Shown: positions 18,162 through 27,900 of the stretch, piece by piece
How the letters are laid out: each line of letters begins with the position of its first letter
Position numbering within the stretch: position 1 is the first letter of the stretch
NCBI GenBank assembly: GCA_041940305.1
Contig: JBGTSJ010000029.1
Coordinates: 1 to 64,000 of the forward strand
Length of the DNA: 64,000 nucleotides
Origin: JBGTSJ01 sp041940305
GTDB taxonomy: Bacteria > Planctomycetota > Planctomycetia > Planctomycetales > Planctomycetaceae
Direction: 5' to 3'
Program-made: the position numbers and the translations under genes
Notes under the pieces: generated by a model
The model's input: only the letters and a program-made list of their open reading frames with translations
The model's database searches: none
Told to the model about the DNA's origin: nothing

Positions 18162-20513
18162 ATGAACGAACGAGACATCTTTTTGGCCGCCATCGAGATC
18201 GCCGATCCAGTCGAGCGCGCCGTCTACCTTGATCAAACCTGTGCCGGCGACGCGGAACTGCGGGCTCAGGTGGAAGAACTGCTCAATACTCATAACGAGA
18301 CCAGCCAGTTCCTGAAGACACCGGCTGTGGGGACCGATTCGGTAATCGATCGGACCGTTCTGACCGACGCCTCCGTCACCGACGACGATCCCGTCACCGA
18401 GCGTGCCTCTGGCGAGGCCGAGTTCCGTAAGTATCTGGAACCGGCCACCCGTCCCGGCTGGCTGGGCCGGCTGGCGCATTACGAGATCGAGCAAATCCAG
18501 GGACGCGGCGCGTTCGGCATCGTCGCCAAGGCGTTCGATGAGAAGCTGCAACGGGTGGTGGCGATAAAGCTGATGAGTCCCGAGCTTGCCTCGACCTCAC
18601 CGCCCCGCAAGCGGTTCCTGCGGGAAGCCCGCACGGCCGCCGCTGTGACGCACGAGAACATCGTGGCCATTCACGCGGTCGAAGAAGAACCGATTCCCTA
18701 TCTGGTGATGGAGTACATCTCAGGAGAGACATTACAGCATCGAATGGATGGACATGGTCCGCTGGAGGTCTCGGTTGTGCTGCGGATCGGCCGGCAAATG
18801 GCCGCCGCACTGGCAGCCGCCCACGCGGCCCATCTGATCCATCGTGACATCAAGCCATCCAATATTCTGCTGTCCGACGGTTTCCATGAGCGGGCCAAGA
18901 TTACAGACTTCGGTCTGGCCCGCGCGGTGGACGACGCCAGCATGACCAAGTCTGGTATGATTGCCGGCACGCCGATGTACATGGCCCCCGAGCAGGCGCG
19001 GGGCGAGACGCTGGACCACCGGGCCGACCTTTTCAGTCTGGGGAGCGTGCTATACCAGATGGCGGGTGGTCGTCCTCCGTTCCGCGCGGCCAACACGGTG
19101 GCCGTGCTTAAGCGGGTCTGCGAGGACACACCGCGTCCTCTGGGTGATGTGCTTTCCGATACGCCCGACTGGCTGGACGCAATCATCTTCAAGTTATTGG
19201 AGAAAGACCGGGACGACCGTTATCAGACTGCCCAGGAAGTGGTCGACCTGCTGGCCCGCTGCCAAAGCGAACTGGAGCACAACGGCAAGGTGACGTGTGT
19301 GGAGGGACGTTCGGGCAGGGCCGAGACGCGGGTATTCGAGGCGAAGAAACCGACCGGTTCCGGACCAAAGAAGAAGCCGCGGGGCAGGCTGGTGGGAGGA
19401 GTCATTGCCGTGGCGGCCGTGATCGGAGTTGTCCTGATGAATCGCGGGACGCAGCCACCCGCTCCTGACGCGACGGGTGCAGCAGGCCCCGCGACCTCCT
19501 CTTCGACAACCGAAACGCCCGCAAATCCAACGGAAACAAAAGGCTGGCACGGCTGGCCGGCCGACGCCCCACAGCCGGCGATGGCGCCCTTCGATGCCGC
19601 GCAGGCCCAAGCCCATCAGGAAGCGTGGGCGAAGTACCTTGACATCCCTGTCGAGTATGAAAACTCCATCGGCATAAAGTTCCGGCTGATCCCGCCGGGT
19701 GAGTTTCTGATGGGCAGCACGCCAGCCGAGATCGAAGCGGAGCTGAAATTGGCGAACGAAGACAAGCTAAGGCGCGAGTGGATCCAAAGCGAAGGCCCGC
19801 AACACAAGGTGGTGCTCACGCAGCCGGTCTACGTCGGCGTCACTAAGGTGACGCAGTCGCAGTACGAACAAATCATGGGGACGACCCCGTCGCACTTCTC
19901 GGCCACGGGCGAAGGTAAAGATGCAGTCGCCAATCTGGAGACCGGCAACCATCCGGTGGAGAAGGTGTCCTGGAACGACGCAGCCGAGTTCTGCGCGAAG
20001 CTGAGCGAGCAGGAGGAATTGAAACCGTTCTACTTCCGATCGGGCGAGACGGTGGGACCGCTGGACGGGACTGGTTACAGACTGCCAACGGAGGCGGAAT
20101 GGGAGTCCGCCTGTCGGGCGGGCACGACGACGCGGTTCTGGAGCGGCGATGGAGATCAGGATCTGCTTTCGGCCGGCTGGTTTCAGGTCAACTCCGGCGG
20201 CCGTACGCATGCTGCGGGCGAGTTGAGAGTTAATCCGTTCGGACTGTGGGACGTACATGGCAACGTGTGGGAGTGGGTGCAGGACAGCTGTGATCCGGCG
20301 TTCTATGTGAAGTCCGACGGGGGCGGTGTAATTGACCCCTCCCGCCCATTTTTCGACGGCGGCAACCGAGTGATCCGCGGCGGCGATTGGCGCAACGATT
20401 CGTTCTCCTGTCGTTCGTCGAATCGCGTGGCCTTTGGAGCGCCCGCCCGACGCAATTACATCGGTTTTCGTGTGGTGTTGGTGGCTGAGAGTGTGCGTGT
20501 CCGTCGTCCGTGA
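18162..20513 (+). CDS. Membrane Ser/Thr kinase fused to an FGE-sulfatase (SUMF1-like) domain
   Basis: 783 residues from ATG 18162; an in-frame GTG 24 bases earlier adds 8 residues. The N-terminal 40 residues (ERDIFLAAIEIADPVERAVYL) are the usual lead of kinases paired with this sigma family. Kinase domain about 107-370: GRGAFGIVAKAFD, VAIKLMS, HRDIKPSN near 227, DFGLARA near 249, MYMAPEQARGE. A single membrane helix lies at about 408-426 (GGVIAVAAVIGVVLMN). The exported C-terminal half, from about 497, is an FGE-sulfatase domain: NSIGIKFRLIPPGEFLMGS, YRLPTEAEWESACRAG, GNVWEWVQDS, NRVIRGGDWRND and YIGFRVV. In these fusions the FGE-like domain probably senses or binds a ligand outside the membrane; I did not find evidence for formylglycine synthesis. 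Confidence 0.93.
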   Translation: MNERDIFLAAIEIADPVERAVYLDQTCAGDAELRAQVEELLNTHNETSQFLKTPAVGTDSVIDRTVLTDASVTDDDPVTERASGEAEFRKYLEPATRPGWLGRLAHYEIEQIQGRGAFGIVAKAFDEKLQRVVAIKLMSPELASTSPPRKRFLREARTAAAVTHENIVAIHAVEEEPIPYLVMEYISGETLQHRMDGHGPLEVSVVLRIGRQMAAALAAAHAAHLIHRDIKPSNILLSDGFHERAKITDFGLARAVDDASMTKSGMIAGTPMYMAPEQARGETLDHRADLFSLGSVLYQMAGGRPPFRAANTVAVLKRVCEDTPRPLGDVLSDTPDWLDAIIFKLLEKDRDDRYQTAQEVVDLLARCQSELEHNGKVTCVEGRSGRAETRVFEAKKPTGSGPKKKPRGRLVGGVIAVAAVIGVVLMNRGTQPPAPDATGAAGPATSSSTTETPANPTETKGWHGWPADAPQPAMAPFDAAQAQAHQEAWAKYLDIPVEYENSIGIKFRLIPPGEFLMGSTPAEIEAELKLANEDKLRREWIQSEGPQHKVVLTQPVYVGVTKVTQSQYEQIMGTTPSHFSATGEGKDAVANLETGNHPVEKVSWNDAAEFCAKLSEQEELKPFYFRSGETVGPLDGTGYRLPTEAEWESACRAGTTTRFWSGDGDQDLLSAGWFQVNSGGRTHAAGELRVNPFGLWDVHGNVWEWVQDSCDPAFYVKSDGGGVIDPSRPFFDGGNRVIRGGDWRNDSFSCRSSNRVAFGAPARRNYIGFRVVLVAESVRVRRP

Positions 20514-21200
20514 TCTCTGCCTCTTTGTTTTCTCCGAGCGTGGGGCAGGGGCGGCAGCCGCTGTTCGCGCAGGCTGATTCGCGTGTCGTGCGCAGCGGTG
20601 GGCGTCGCGCCTGCTATTAACCCCGTTCAAAAAAGTTCGAGGAGAGTTTGTTACCTCCGAGCCACCGTGGAGGACTCGAACTTTTGCAAAGCCTTGCTCT
20701 GTCACGACTTCCGCAATCGGGTCGCGCGCGAGTCGTTACGAAGAGGGTTTGGCACTGGGAGCCTTTATTCAGTAGTGGAAATTAGTATCCCATCTGGTTG
20801 ACGGCCACGCCGGGCGCGAGAGTGCTCGGCGTGTATGCGTATATCCCAAGTCCGCAAAGGGATTTGGCGTATCAGGCGGTAGAGGATGATCGCTCTCTGT
20901 TTGCACCGGTTGGGTGTGGGGTGCGAGACGAACATCCACATTTGGGCACGGGCTCCTCTTCGTACCGCGAAAACTCTCTGACTCTCTGATTAACAACCCC
21001 CGCCAGGTTAACGGCACAGTTCGGCACGGGCCCCCATGGCGAACGCCTCCCAAACACTGTTTGTTTGAACGACGACGGCCGTATCCTAGGTCGTGCCGCG
21101 CTTGCAATGGGCGACGCACTGTCGCATGCTGTGTCTCTCTCCCGCGGGCAACTCGGAATCTCCACTCTGCTAGGGCCGCGCGGCGCACTGAGGAGTCATC
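20514..21200. other. 687-base gap with one long hairpin
   Basis: No frame gives a convincing protein. A two-part hairpin sits at 20631-20685: outer stem aaaagttcgag (20631-20641) with ctcgaactttt (20675-20685), inner stem cctcc (20654-20658) with ggagg (20669-20673). The outer stem ends in TTTT, so it may terminate the kinase transcript 118 bases after its stop. The rest of the gap shows nothing recognisable. Confidence 0.5.
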
Positions 21201-22334
21201 ATGCGCACGTGTCGCAGAATCTGCATCCGATCGGCGGTTCTGGTTGCGATTGGCATGGCTGGCTGTTCCGGCGGCACATCAGCTCCAACTCAGGCGGTCG
21301 ACGCAGTCGCCCGGCTCGATGTCCTCGAAGCTCGTGCAGCGAGCAAGCAGCCAAACGGCAATGACTATCGTGTGTCACTGCAGGTTGTGAAAGCCGGTGA
21401 CAGACCGTTTCCCACGATCCCAGAGCGCACGATGATCCTGTCCTGCTTTTCGGCCAATGGAACTGCAGAGGAGCTGCAGCAGGAGCTGCTGTCAGTCGCG
21501 GAATGGAAGTGGGAGCATTCCACCGAAGGCAGGTACCCTTGTGGGGCTCCGGAGGTCGATGAAGTCGTGTGGCAACGACAGCGAAAAGACTGCTCCGTCG
21601 CCGGATTCGGAGCGACTCCCGACAATGATGTTTGCTTTCTGCAGACGATCCGACCCATTGAGGGCCTGAAGTGGGATTTCACAGCTGATCCCGTACTGAT
21701 CTTTCCGCTGATCGGGTATGACGAGGAGCGAGCCGGATCTCAGGCGCCAAAAGGCACGGCGGCTGTCTGCCTGATAGGAATTACCGGACAAAACTCGGTG
21801 GTACGCCTGAGCGAGCCAGTGATCCTGACGCTCGATCCTGATCAGCCGAACGTCTCTATCACGGCAACCGAGGCGCAGGTTTCCGCGGAGCGGCGACTGG
21901 CACTCGACGGTGCGGCCGATGCTCTGGCAGCGATTCTGCACACAGACCAGTTTATCACGTACGAGCTGACCTTTGGACCAGGAGGTCTTAAGGATTTCGG
22001 AGCGTACTCCGATGAGCTGACGGAGCTTCAGAACGGCGCGCCTGCCCCGTTGCTTGAGTCGCCTGCGTTCCGGTCCCTGCAGTCAGCGCCGGAAGTTGTG
22101 GCTATCACACTTGTGCCGAACTACGCAGTGGCGCAGCGCACTGATGAGTATTTGACCATGCTGGGCGAACCGGAACGGGAAACCGAGGGACTCCACAAAC
22201 GGCAGACTCAAGACGGATTCGGAACCTCTTACGAATCCATTCCCGCCCGCTGGCTCCGCTGGGGCTCGCTGATCATCGTCGTCAGCAAGGACCAGAATGC
22301 TATCGAGGCAATCCGCTTCAACATTGCCGAGTGA
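21201..22334 (+). CDS. Lipoprotein of unknown function
   Basis: 377 residues, start ATG 21201 with AGGAG 5 bases upstream. The N-terminus is a lipoprotein signal with a lipobox IGMAGC at residues 17-22, followed by SGGTSAPTQ, so it should be lipid-anchored on the cell envelope. The mature part has no domain I recognise. It contains two pairs of cysteines (in TMILSCFSANG, GRYPCGAPEV, RKDCSVAGF and DNDVCFLQT) that could form disulfides, and a final WLRWGSLIIVVSKDQNAIEAIRF stretch. It is inside the island with no co-directional partner close by. Expression seems plausible given the intact frame and ribosome site. Confidence 0.75.
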   Translation: MRTCRRICIRSAVLVAIGMAGCSGGTSAPTQAVDAVARLDVLEARAASKQPNGNDYRVSLQVVKAGDRPFPTIPERTMILSCFSANGTAEELQQELLSVAEWKWEHSTEGRYPCGAPEVDEVVWQRQRKDCSVAGFGATPDNDVCFLQTIRPIEGLKWDFTADPVLIFPLIGYDEERAGSQAPKGTAAVCLIGITGQNSVVRLSEPVILTLDPDQPNVSITATEAQVSAERRLALDGAADALAAILHTDQFITYELTFGPGGLKDFGAYSDELTELQNGAPAPLLESPAFRSLQSAPEVVAITLVPNYAVAQRTDEYLTMLGEPERETEGLHKRQTQDGFGTSYESIPARWLRWGSLIIVVSKDQNAIEAIRFNIAE

Positions 22335-22586
22335 CTCGCCGCAACATCGCAGTAGTCCTGGGAGAACTACTCGAGCTTGGCGGCCGCGTCCCGCATGACA
22401 GCGGGTAGCCGCTTTGTCCGAGTCCACTCGTCGAGCTAGCACCATAATCCCCGGAACCGCTCCAGGTGGACGGCGGCATGGCCGAGCCGTGCACGTTCAC
22501 AAAAGGCAAGCGATCGTTCGAGGGCTTCCGTCCGATAAGGCTATCCGACCAGACCCGACCAAAACCGCTGTTCGAATAGCGGCGCG

Positions 22587-22607
22587 ACCCGACCAGGTTG
22601 GTCGGGT
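22587..22607. terminator. Hairpin downstream of the secreted hypothetical gene
   Basis: A perfect 9-bp stem acccgacca/tggtcgggt with a 3-base loop, 12 bases beyond the stop of the minus-strand gene at 22619. It lacks a U-run. The 284-base gap between the lipoprotein stop and this gene shows nothing else recognisable. Confidence 0.4.
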
Positions 22608-22618
22608 GTGCAATGCTG

Positions 22619-23110
22619 TCACTGCCCCGAGCGTTCGAAGGCGTCCAGAGCGACAACCTCTGAAGCTGATTCGTGATCAGCGATGATGAACCGGTAAGCA
22701 ACGCCTGCGTCGGATGGTACGACGATGTAGCAGCTCTCCGGCAGTCCGTCAGCCGAAACGCGGAAGAGCTGCCGATTCTGTGGATCTGGTTTCGGAACGC
22801 GAACTAACTGCACCTGAATCTCGGTCAGCGCGATCTCGGTGCATCCGCTCCGATCTCCAAACAGGTTGAGTTGGCATTGATTTGGATCGAGGCTGAGCAC
22901 CCCGACGCCGCTCTCGCCATGGATGCGACCTGTAAACGTGATCTGGTGATAGGGCCTGTCGCCGTAATTGATCGGAGAGGACAGGTAGGTCGACGTCAGT
23001 GACAGCACGACGTCGTCGACGTCCGCTGACTGGCTCTCGAAAGCTCCGGGATTCAGGCCTGTCGTCATTAGAACGGCGGTAAGCGACACCAGTTGCAAAA
23101 CATTGCTCAT
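22619..23110 (-). CDS. Secreted hypothetical protein
   Basis: 163 residues from ATG 23110, with GAGGA 6 bases upstream on the coding strand. The first ~27 residues look like a signal peptide (LQLVSLTAVLMTTGLNPGA). The mature part alternates hydrophobic and polar residues (VVLSLTSTYLSSPINYG, YHQITFTGRIHG, EIQVQLVRVPKP), which suggests a small beta-sandwich. Two cysteines (NQCQLNLF and SGCTEI) are 14 residues apart. Family not recognised. It lies about 330 bases from another minus-strand orphan, the NTF2-like gene. Confidence 0.65.
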   Translation of the reverse strand: MSNVLQLVSLTAVLMTTGLNPGAFESQSADVDDVVLSLTSTYLSSPINYGDRPYHQITFTGRIHGESGVGVLSLDPNQCQLNLFGDRSGCTEIALTEIQVQLVRVPKPDPQNRQLFRVSADGLPESCYIVVPSDAGVAYRFIIADHESASEVVALDAFERSGQ

Positions 23111-23439
23111 GAGATTCCTCGGACGTCATGGATCGGACCATTGGTGGAATTGCCCTATTGACGCGAACCAATGGCGGCGCGTTCCCGGAATCTCGGAGGA
23201 CAATGGCTGCGAGGAATTGGCCGAGCAATTTCGCCACAAGCGGCTGGACAGCTTTCCCGCCGCAGCAGCCGAGTCGAATCGACCAGTCATGTTCGCCCTG
23301 GCCGGCGGAGCCCAATTCACCCCGGCGTCTGCCGGCTGAGGGGGGGCCTCCCACGGGCCCCGAAGGGGTCAACGGACCGAGCCCCTCCAATACGGCCAAT
23401 CGCCGGAGTGCGCTGGCGCCGGCTGCCTCGCAACCCCGG
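23111..23439. other. 329-base gap without a recognised gene
   Basis: Between two minus-strand orphan genes. Readings on both strands are Arg/Pro/Ser-rich shadows. A G/C-rich inverted stretch near 23340-23375 (gggggcctcccacgggcccc) could fold but is not a clear terminator. Confidence 0.4.
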
Positions 23440-23847
23440 TCATGAGCCAATCAGGGTGTTCTTCCATTCGTCGTCAGGACCGAACCGCCGTTTTACGCCA
23501 TCAATCCGCCAACCGTCGGCCTTTCTTAGCAGCACGAATCGGTAAGCGACCAGCGAGAGTTGCACCGTGTCCACGTGTGCTCGATTCGTCGATGGATACT
23601 CAACCGCGGCCAGGGTGGCTGCTCGAATGTCCTGATAAACCGGCGGCGAGCTGAACGACAGCTGGTCATCGACGTAGGACCGTCGCTTTCGAGTGCAGAA
23701 CGCATCAATGATGTATGCCTTCTGCTCGCGCGCGCGAGCAATACTCTCCCGGTCGTCGTGAATATGATCAGTCTCCCACTGAGTGTAGGCGGCAGCGAAC
23801 TCGAGGACGACCTGCTTCGGGTCGTCCCGCTGTGGTTCATTGGACAT
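23440..23847 (-). CDS. NTF2-like domain protein, possibly immunity-type
   Basis: 135 residues from ATG 23847, with GGAGA 9 bases upstream. One compact alpha+beta domain: an N-terminal helix PKQVVLEFAAAYTQWETDHI, a basic middle (FCTRKRRSYVDDQLSFSSPP), and two end strands, VQLSLVAYRFVLLRKADGWRI then DGVKRRFG, the classic pattern of NTF2-like folds. The helix pattern and length recall the NTF2-fold immunity proteins of polymorphic toxin systems, but no toxin gene is next to it. No signal peptide, so it is cytosolic. Confidence 0.6.
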   Translation of the reverse strand: MSNEPQRDDPKQVVLEFAAAYTQWETDHIHDDRESIARAREQKAYIIDAFCTRKRRSYVDDQLSFSSPPVYQDIRAATLAAVEYPSTNRAHVDTVQLSLVAYRFVLLRKADGWRIDGVKRRFGPDDEWKNTLIGS

Positions 23848-23866
23848 GATCGATTCTCCGCACGAC

Positions 23867-24060
23867 CTAGCGCCCCCCTTTATCTTCCTCTGTTTCCGGT
23901 CCCATGGGCAGATACTTCACCAGCTGATAGTCGATCAAATCTCCCTTGCGCACGTGGGCGTCCGGTGACGCAGGAAAGAGAATCGACAGCCGCTGCGTCT
24001 CATGCTCGTCGGCACGCATTTTCGAGTCCGATCCGATCTTTCCGTAGAACCGCTCAACAT
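23867..24060 (-). pseudogene. C-terminal fragment of an unrecognised gene
   Basis: Reading leftwards from about 24060: LRLDVERFYGKIGSDSKM, then QRLSILFPASPDAHVRKGD and LIDYQLVKYLPMGPETEED before the stop. It reads as coherent protein and ends cleanly, but upstream of 24060 the frame enters the antisense of the mosaic ORF. Short defined C-terminal pieces like this are typical of phage-type genes. Not identified. Confidence 0.35.
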
Positions 24061-24093
24061 CCAGTCTGAGGATCAGCGCAGACGCAGTCGCCG

Positions 24094-24840
24094 ATGAACA
24101 CCCGCGAGATGGTCGAGGCGATGACCAAGAAGGGCCTCTGGTCGAGCCCGGCGGGCAAGACCCCGGAGGCCACGCTGTACGCCGCCCTGCTGCGGCACAA
24201 ACGGGAAGCTCTGGAGGCGAAGCTGAAGCCAGCCGTCGAACCAGCGACGCCCGCGGCAACCGAGAAGGAACTCCGGGCCTGGGCGTTGCAGCAGTTCGCC
24301 CGACTGGACGATCTCGCGACGCGGACGACGGTCGATCTACAGGGCCGCCAACTGGTCGAGGCGTTCGTACAGCGCGTCGAGGTCGACCCGGACGCCAAAA
24401 CGGGCGTGGTCTACCTCTACGCCGACCTCGAAGACGCGTGGTTATCCGGTTCCACACGCGGACCCATCGGGGATTTTATGGGGGCTTTCGAGATCGCGTT
24501 CTATGGCTGGAGGGAGGGCGCCGGCCACAAGTTCTTCGGACCGAACAACGCCACTGACCTGTGGCACGTGAAGAAGGTTAACCCGCAGAGCATGGTGCAC
24601 CTCACCGAGAAGCCGGTCGAGCTGGCGGTCCGGGCAATGCAATACTCATCCCGCGCCGGCGAAAACGTTCTCGACCTGTTCGGCGGCAGCGGCTCGACGC
24701 TGATCGGTGCCCAGCAGACCGGCCGGCGGGCCTACTTGATGGAACTCGATCCGCTGTACTGCGACGTCATCGTACAACGGTACGAGTCGTTCAGTGGATA
24801 TAAGGCGGAGCGCCTCGTCTCGGTTCAAACGGCCGCGTGA
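24094..24840 (+). CDS. Mosaic ORF: HARE-HTH start, recombinase-like middle, DNA methylase tail
   Basis: 248 residues in one open frame that join parts of three families. Residues 1-31 (TREMVEAMTKKGLWSSPAGK, TPEATLYAALL) match the HARE-HTH DNA-binding domain but stop before its second half. Residues about 35-125 (LDDLATRTTVDLQGRQLVEAF, VQRVEVDPDAKTGVVYLYAD) look like the C-terminal region of a large serine recombinase. Residues about 130-248 are the C-terminal part of an N6-adenine/N4-cytosine DNA methylase: MVHLTEKPVELAVRAMQYSS, VLDLFGGSGSTLIGAQQ (SAM-binding FxGxG) and YLMELDPLYCDVIVQRYE; its catalytic DPPY motif is absent. No strong ribosome site precedes ATG 24094. A non-functional fusion made by recombination is the most likely reading. 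Confidence 0.6.
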   Translation: MNTREMVEAMTKKGLWSSPAGKTPEATLYAALLRHKREALEAKLKPAVEPATPAATEKELRAWALQQFARLDDLATRTTVDLQGRQLVEAFVQRVEVDPDAKTGVVYLYADLEDAWLSGSTRGPIGDFMGAFEIAFYGWREGAGHKFFGPNNATDLWHVKKVNPQSMVHLTEKPVELAVRAMQYSSRAGENVLDLFGGSGSTLIGAQQTGRRAYLMELDPLYCDVIVQRYESFSGYKAERLVSVQTAA

Positions 24841-24963
24841 TGCGTCGCTGTCCGGTTTGGGACGTCCCTCAAGGATTAATTGCCAGAATTGCGGTCGTCT
24901 GCGTGTCCGCATAAATTGTGGCGCACATTGCTCGTAAGGCGATCGTAAATCTCAGGGGCCATC

Positions 24964-27900
24964 ATGTCGGCCAGTATCATCTGCCCGCAGTGTCGAGCGA
25001 GCCTACGCATTACCAGTCTGCCGGCCTTGGGCAAGACGCTGAAGTGTCCCAAGTGTCAGTCGGCATTTCGGTATCAACCGGACGCGGCTGCAGCAGCAAC
25101 CGCATCCGCGCCTCCGGCGGCCGGTGCTGCGAAGCCGGCGCCGGGCTCCGGAATGGGCGCCTGGCTGGCCTTCGCGGCCGTTACGTGCCTGGTGTTATTG
25201 ATCGCGTGCGGAGCGGCTTGGTAATTCCTCATCCGACCAAAAGGCGGTGTGGCAGATCAATCGCAGGTGGCTGCGACGACACCGCGGCCAAACGATGCAG
25301 AACAATCTGGCGGTGCGCCGGACGACGCGCAGGGTGCAGCAGTCGAACCGAATGCCGAGGAAGAAGGGCACGTACCTGTCCGCGGTCCTGCGGCACAGCC
25401 AGTCGATCTCGCCCGGCCGGCGCAGCTCAAGGTCATCGGCGAGCCTGTCGCAGACCTATCGTTCTCACCCGATGGACAGCAGATCTCCGTTATCAGCAAT
25501 CGCGGAGAAGTCTGTTTGTGCGACCTGACTACGAGGGAGTGTCGTATCCTCAATGAGCCGCAGCACTATGACTTTGCCAAGGATGACTCACCGTTTGTCG
25601 CCTTCACGGCCGACGGCAGATTCCTGGTCTCCGGAAATCAGTTTCGGGTCGAGGTGTGGAATGTGACGACCGGACGGCGGGAGCACTGGTTCGGCATCGT
25701 GCCGGAAGGGGTTACAGAGGGCACTCGCCTGAATGGATTTGTCGCCAGCAATGATGGCTCGCGCGTGGTGACGCTGGAGTATCCCGGTAACGGGACATCT
25801 CGATACCACGTCTGGGATACCGCCACAGGGCAGGAGATCCTGGCGTTTGTCTGGGCGGATGGTGGCAGCCCGGTGCTGACCTTCTCCCCGGATGGAAAGC
25901 TCCTGGCGGTGAATGTAGGGGACGCCGAACAGACCAGACTGATCGACGTGGCGAACGGGAAGGAGCTTCCGTCACTGAAGTTTGGCTACGACGTTCTGAC
26001 CCTGTTGGCAGCCCCGTACCGCCTGCTGGGCAGGAAGAACCGCGAGTTTTACGAATGGGAAATCAATTCGGACGGCACATACCAGATCAAGGCACGGGGT
26101 GAGCTGCCCCGGGATGTCGAGGCTCCCTACGGACGGACAATCCCCACTGTGGACGGCAGCGGGGCTCTGTTCTCCGATGGACGGCTGTGGAACGTAGAGC
26201 AGCGCGCAGTGCAGACGCGACCACTCCGAGGCGCTCGATCTTCTTTTGTCATCTCTCCAGATGGAAGTTCGCTGCTGGCCCTGAAGCAGGATGGCGATCA
26301 TCCCGAACGACTCGATGTCATCGAGGCTGACCCGCTGACAGGGGAAGTCCGCAAAGAGCATCAGCTCGCATTGCAGGATGATCCCCTGCAACTCGGTCCG
26401 GACGCCTTCACTTTTGACGAACCGCTGGCCGCTTCACCAGATGGCCGAGTGCTGGCGGTCGGGACATACGCAGGCGACGTCCTGTTGTAGCCATTGGCCG
26501 GCAACGCACTAGGGGCTTTGACGCAGATCGCTGATATGTCCCTGACGGCGATGGAACCGGAAGCGGAACTGGGACCGGCCGCCCAACGCATTCGGCTCCG
26601 CTTTACACCCGATGGACGGTACCTTGTTTTCGAGTCTGCGACCTGGACTTCGCTGTGGGATGTTGCGGCGAGGGAGTTCCGGTTCAATCTGCTGATTCCG
26701 GGCGTCAACTTATATCGCGAGCGAGTCCCCAACGATGTACAGCTCCGCGGGACGAGTGCGATGATTGCTGGCCGCGGCTCTAAGAATTGGCCAATTTCCA
26801 CAACGCTGCTCCCCGGTGCTGCAAAGGTGTGGGTGACCGGGAGAGGGAGTTGGTTGCTGCCGGCCGACCGTGGCACATTTGTTGGACTAGACGCTTTTCG
26901 ACGGTTCGAGTTCCCTCTGGATGGAGACCCAGCCCGATCGCTGCCGGCCGACCCCGAGCACAAGAATACGGTTCGAGTGCAGTACACGATCGAAAGGGGA
27001 ATCCCCACAGGGACGATCGACGTAGGGTTCCTGGAGATTCCCCCCGTCACTGATCCGTTCGAGCCGCACCGACTTGCAGTCTCTCCTGACGGCAAGACGA
27101 TCCTCGGCACAGTTCGCACCATTCAATATCAGCTCATTCGAGGCGGCGGTGGTGTCACTGGTGTTGATGGATCGGCAACGCCGCCATTCCATCTTGCACT
27201 GTTAGATTCGCAAACTTTGCATGAGCAGGCCGTTCTCATCGAAGACTTCGACGGTCAACTCGGAGTTTTCTCACCAGATGGCAGCCTCGTCGCACAGCCG
27301 CTCAGCAGACAGATCCGTGTCTGGAATACGGCGACCTACGCAGAGTTGCCGAATGCAATCGAACCCGGAGAGGGCCTGGAATTTCTGCATGACAACCGGA
27401 CGCTGGTCGTCACGCAGCGCGGCATGGGCGTGCTGTACGAACTCAGTAGCGGACAAAAGCTGCGCGAGATTGACCTCACGCGAGGCCATGCACAACAGAT
27501 GACGACGGCGGCGGCGTTTTCACCGACGCAACCGGTGTGCGCTACAGTCAGTTACGACGGAGATCTGATTCTGCGGGAGCTGGAGCGGGGTGATGTGCTC
27601 TCTCGACGGGGTGCGCACCAGCAGACCTGCGAAGATGTCGCGTTCTCTCCCGACGGCCAGATGCTGGCGACCGTCAGCGTCGGTGAGAAGAGCATCAAGT
27701 TGTGGCAGGTGCCAGGCAACTTACGGCCGCCCGGTAACGAGGATGGCGCCGCGCAAGTCGTGCAATTCACGACAACGAGCCCGAACGCCTCGGTCGCCAG
27801 GATCGATCCAGTTGTGGAAGCGGTTGATCCGGAGATGCCGATCCGCGGGAATAATGCTCAGACGCCATCCGATCCAGTCGATCCCGCTGTCACCGACACA

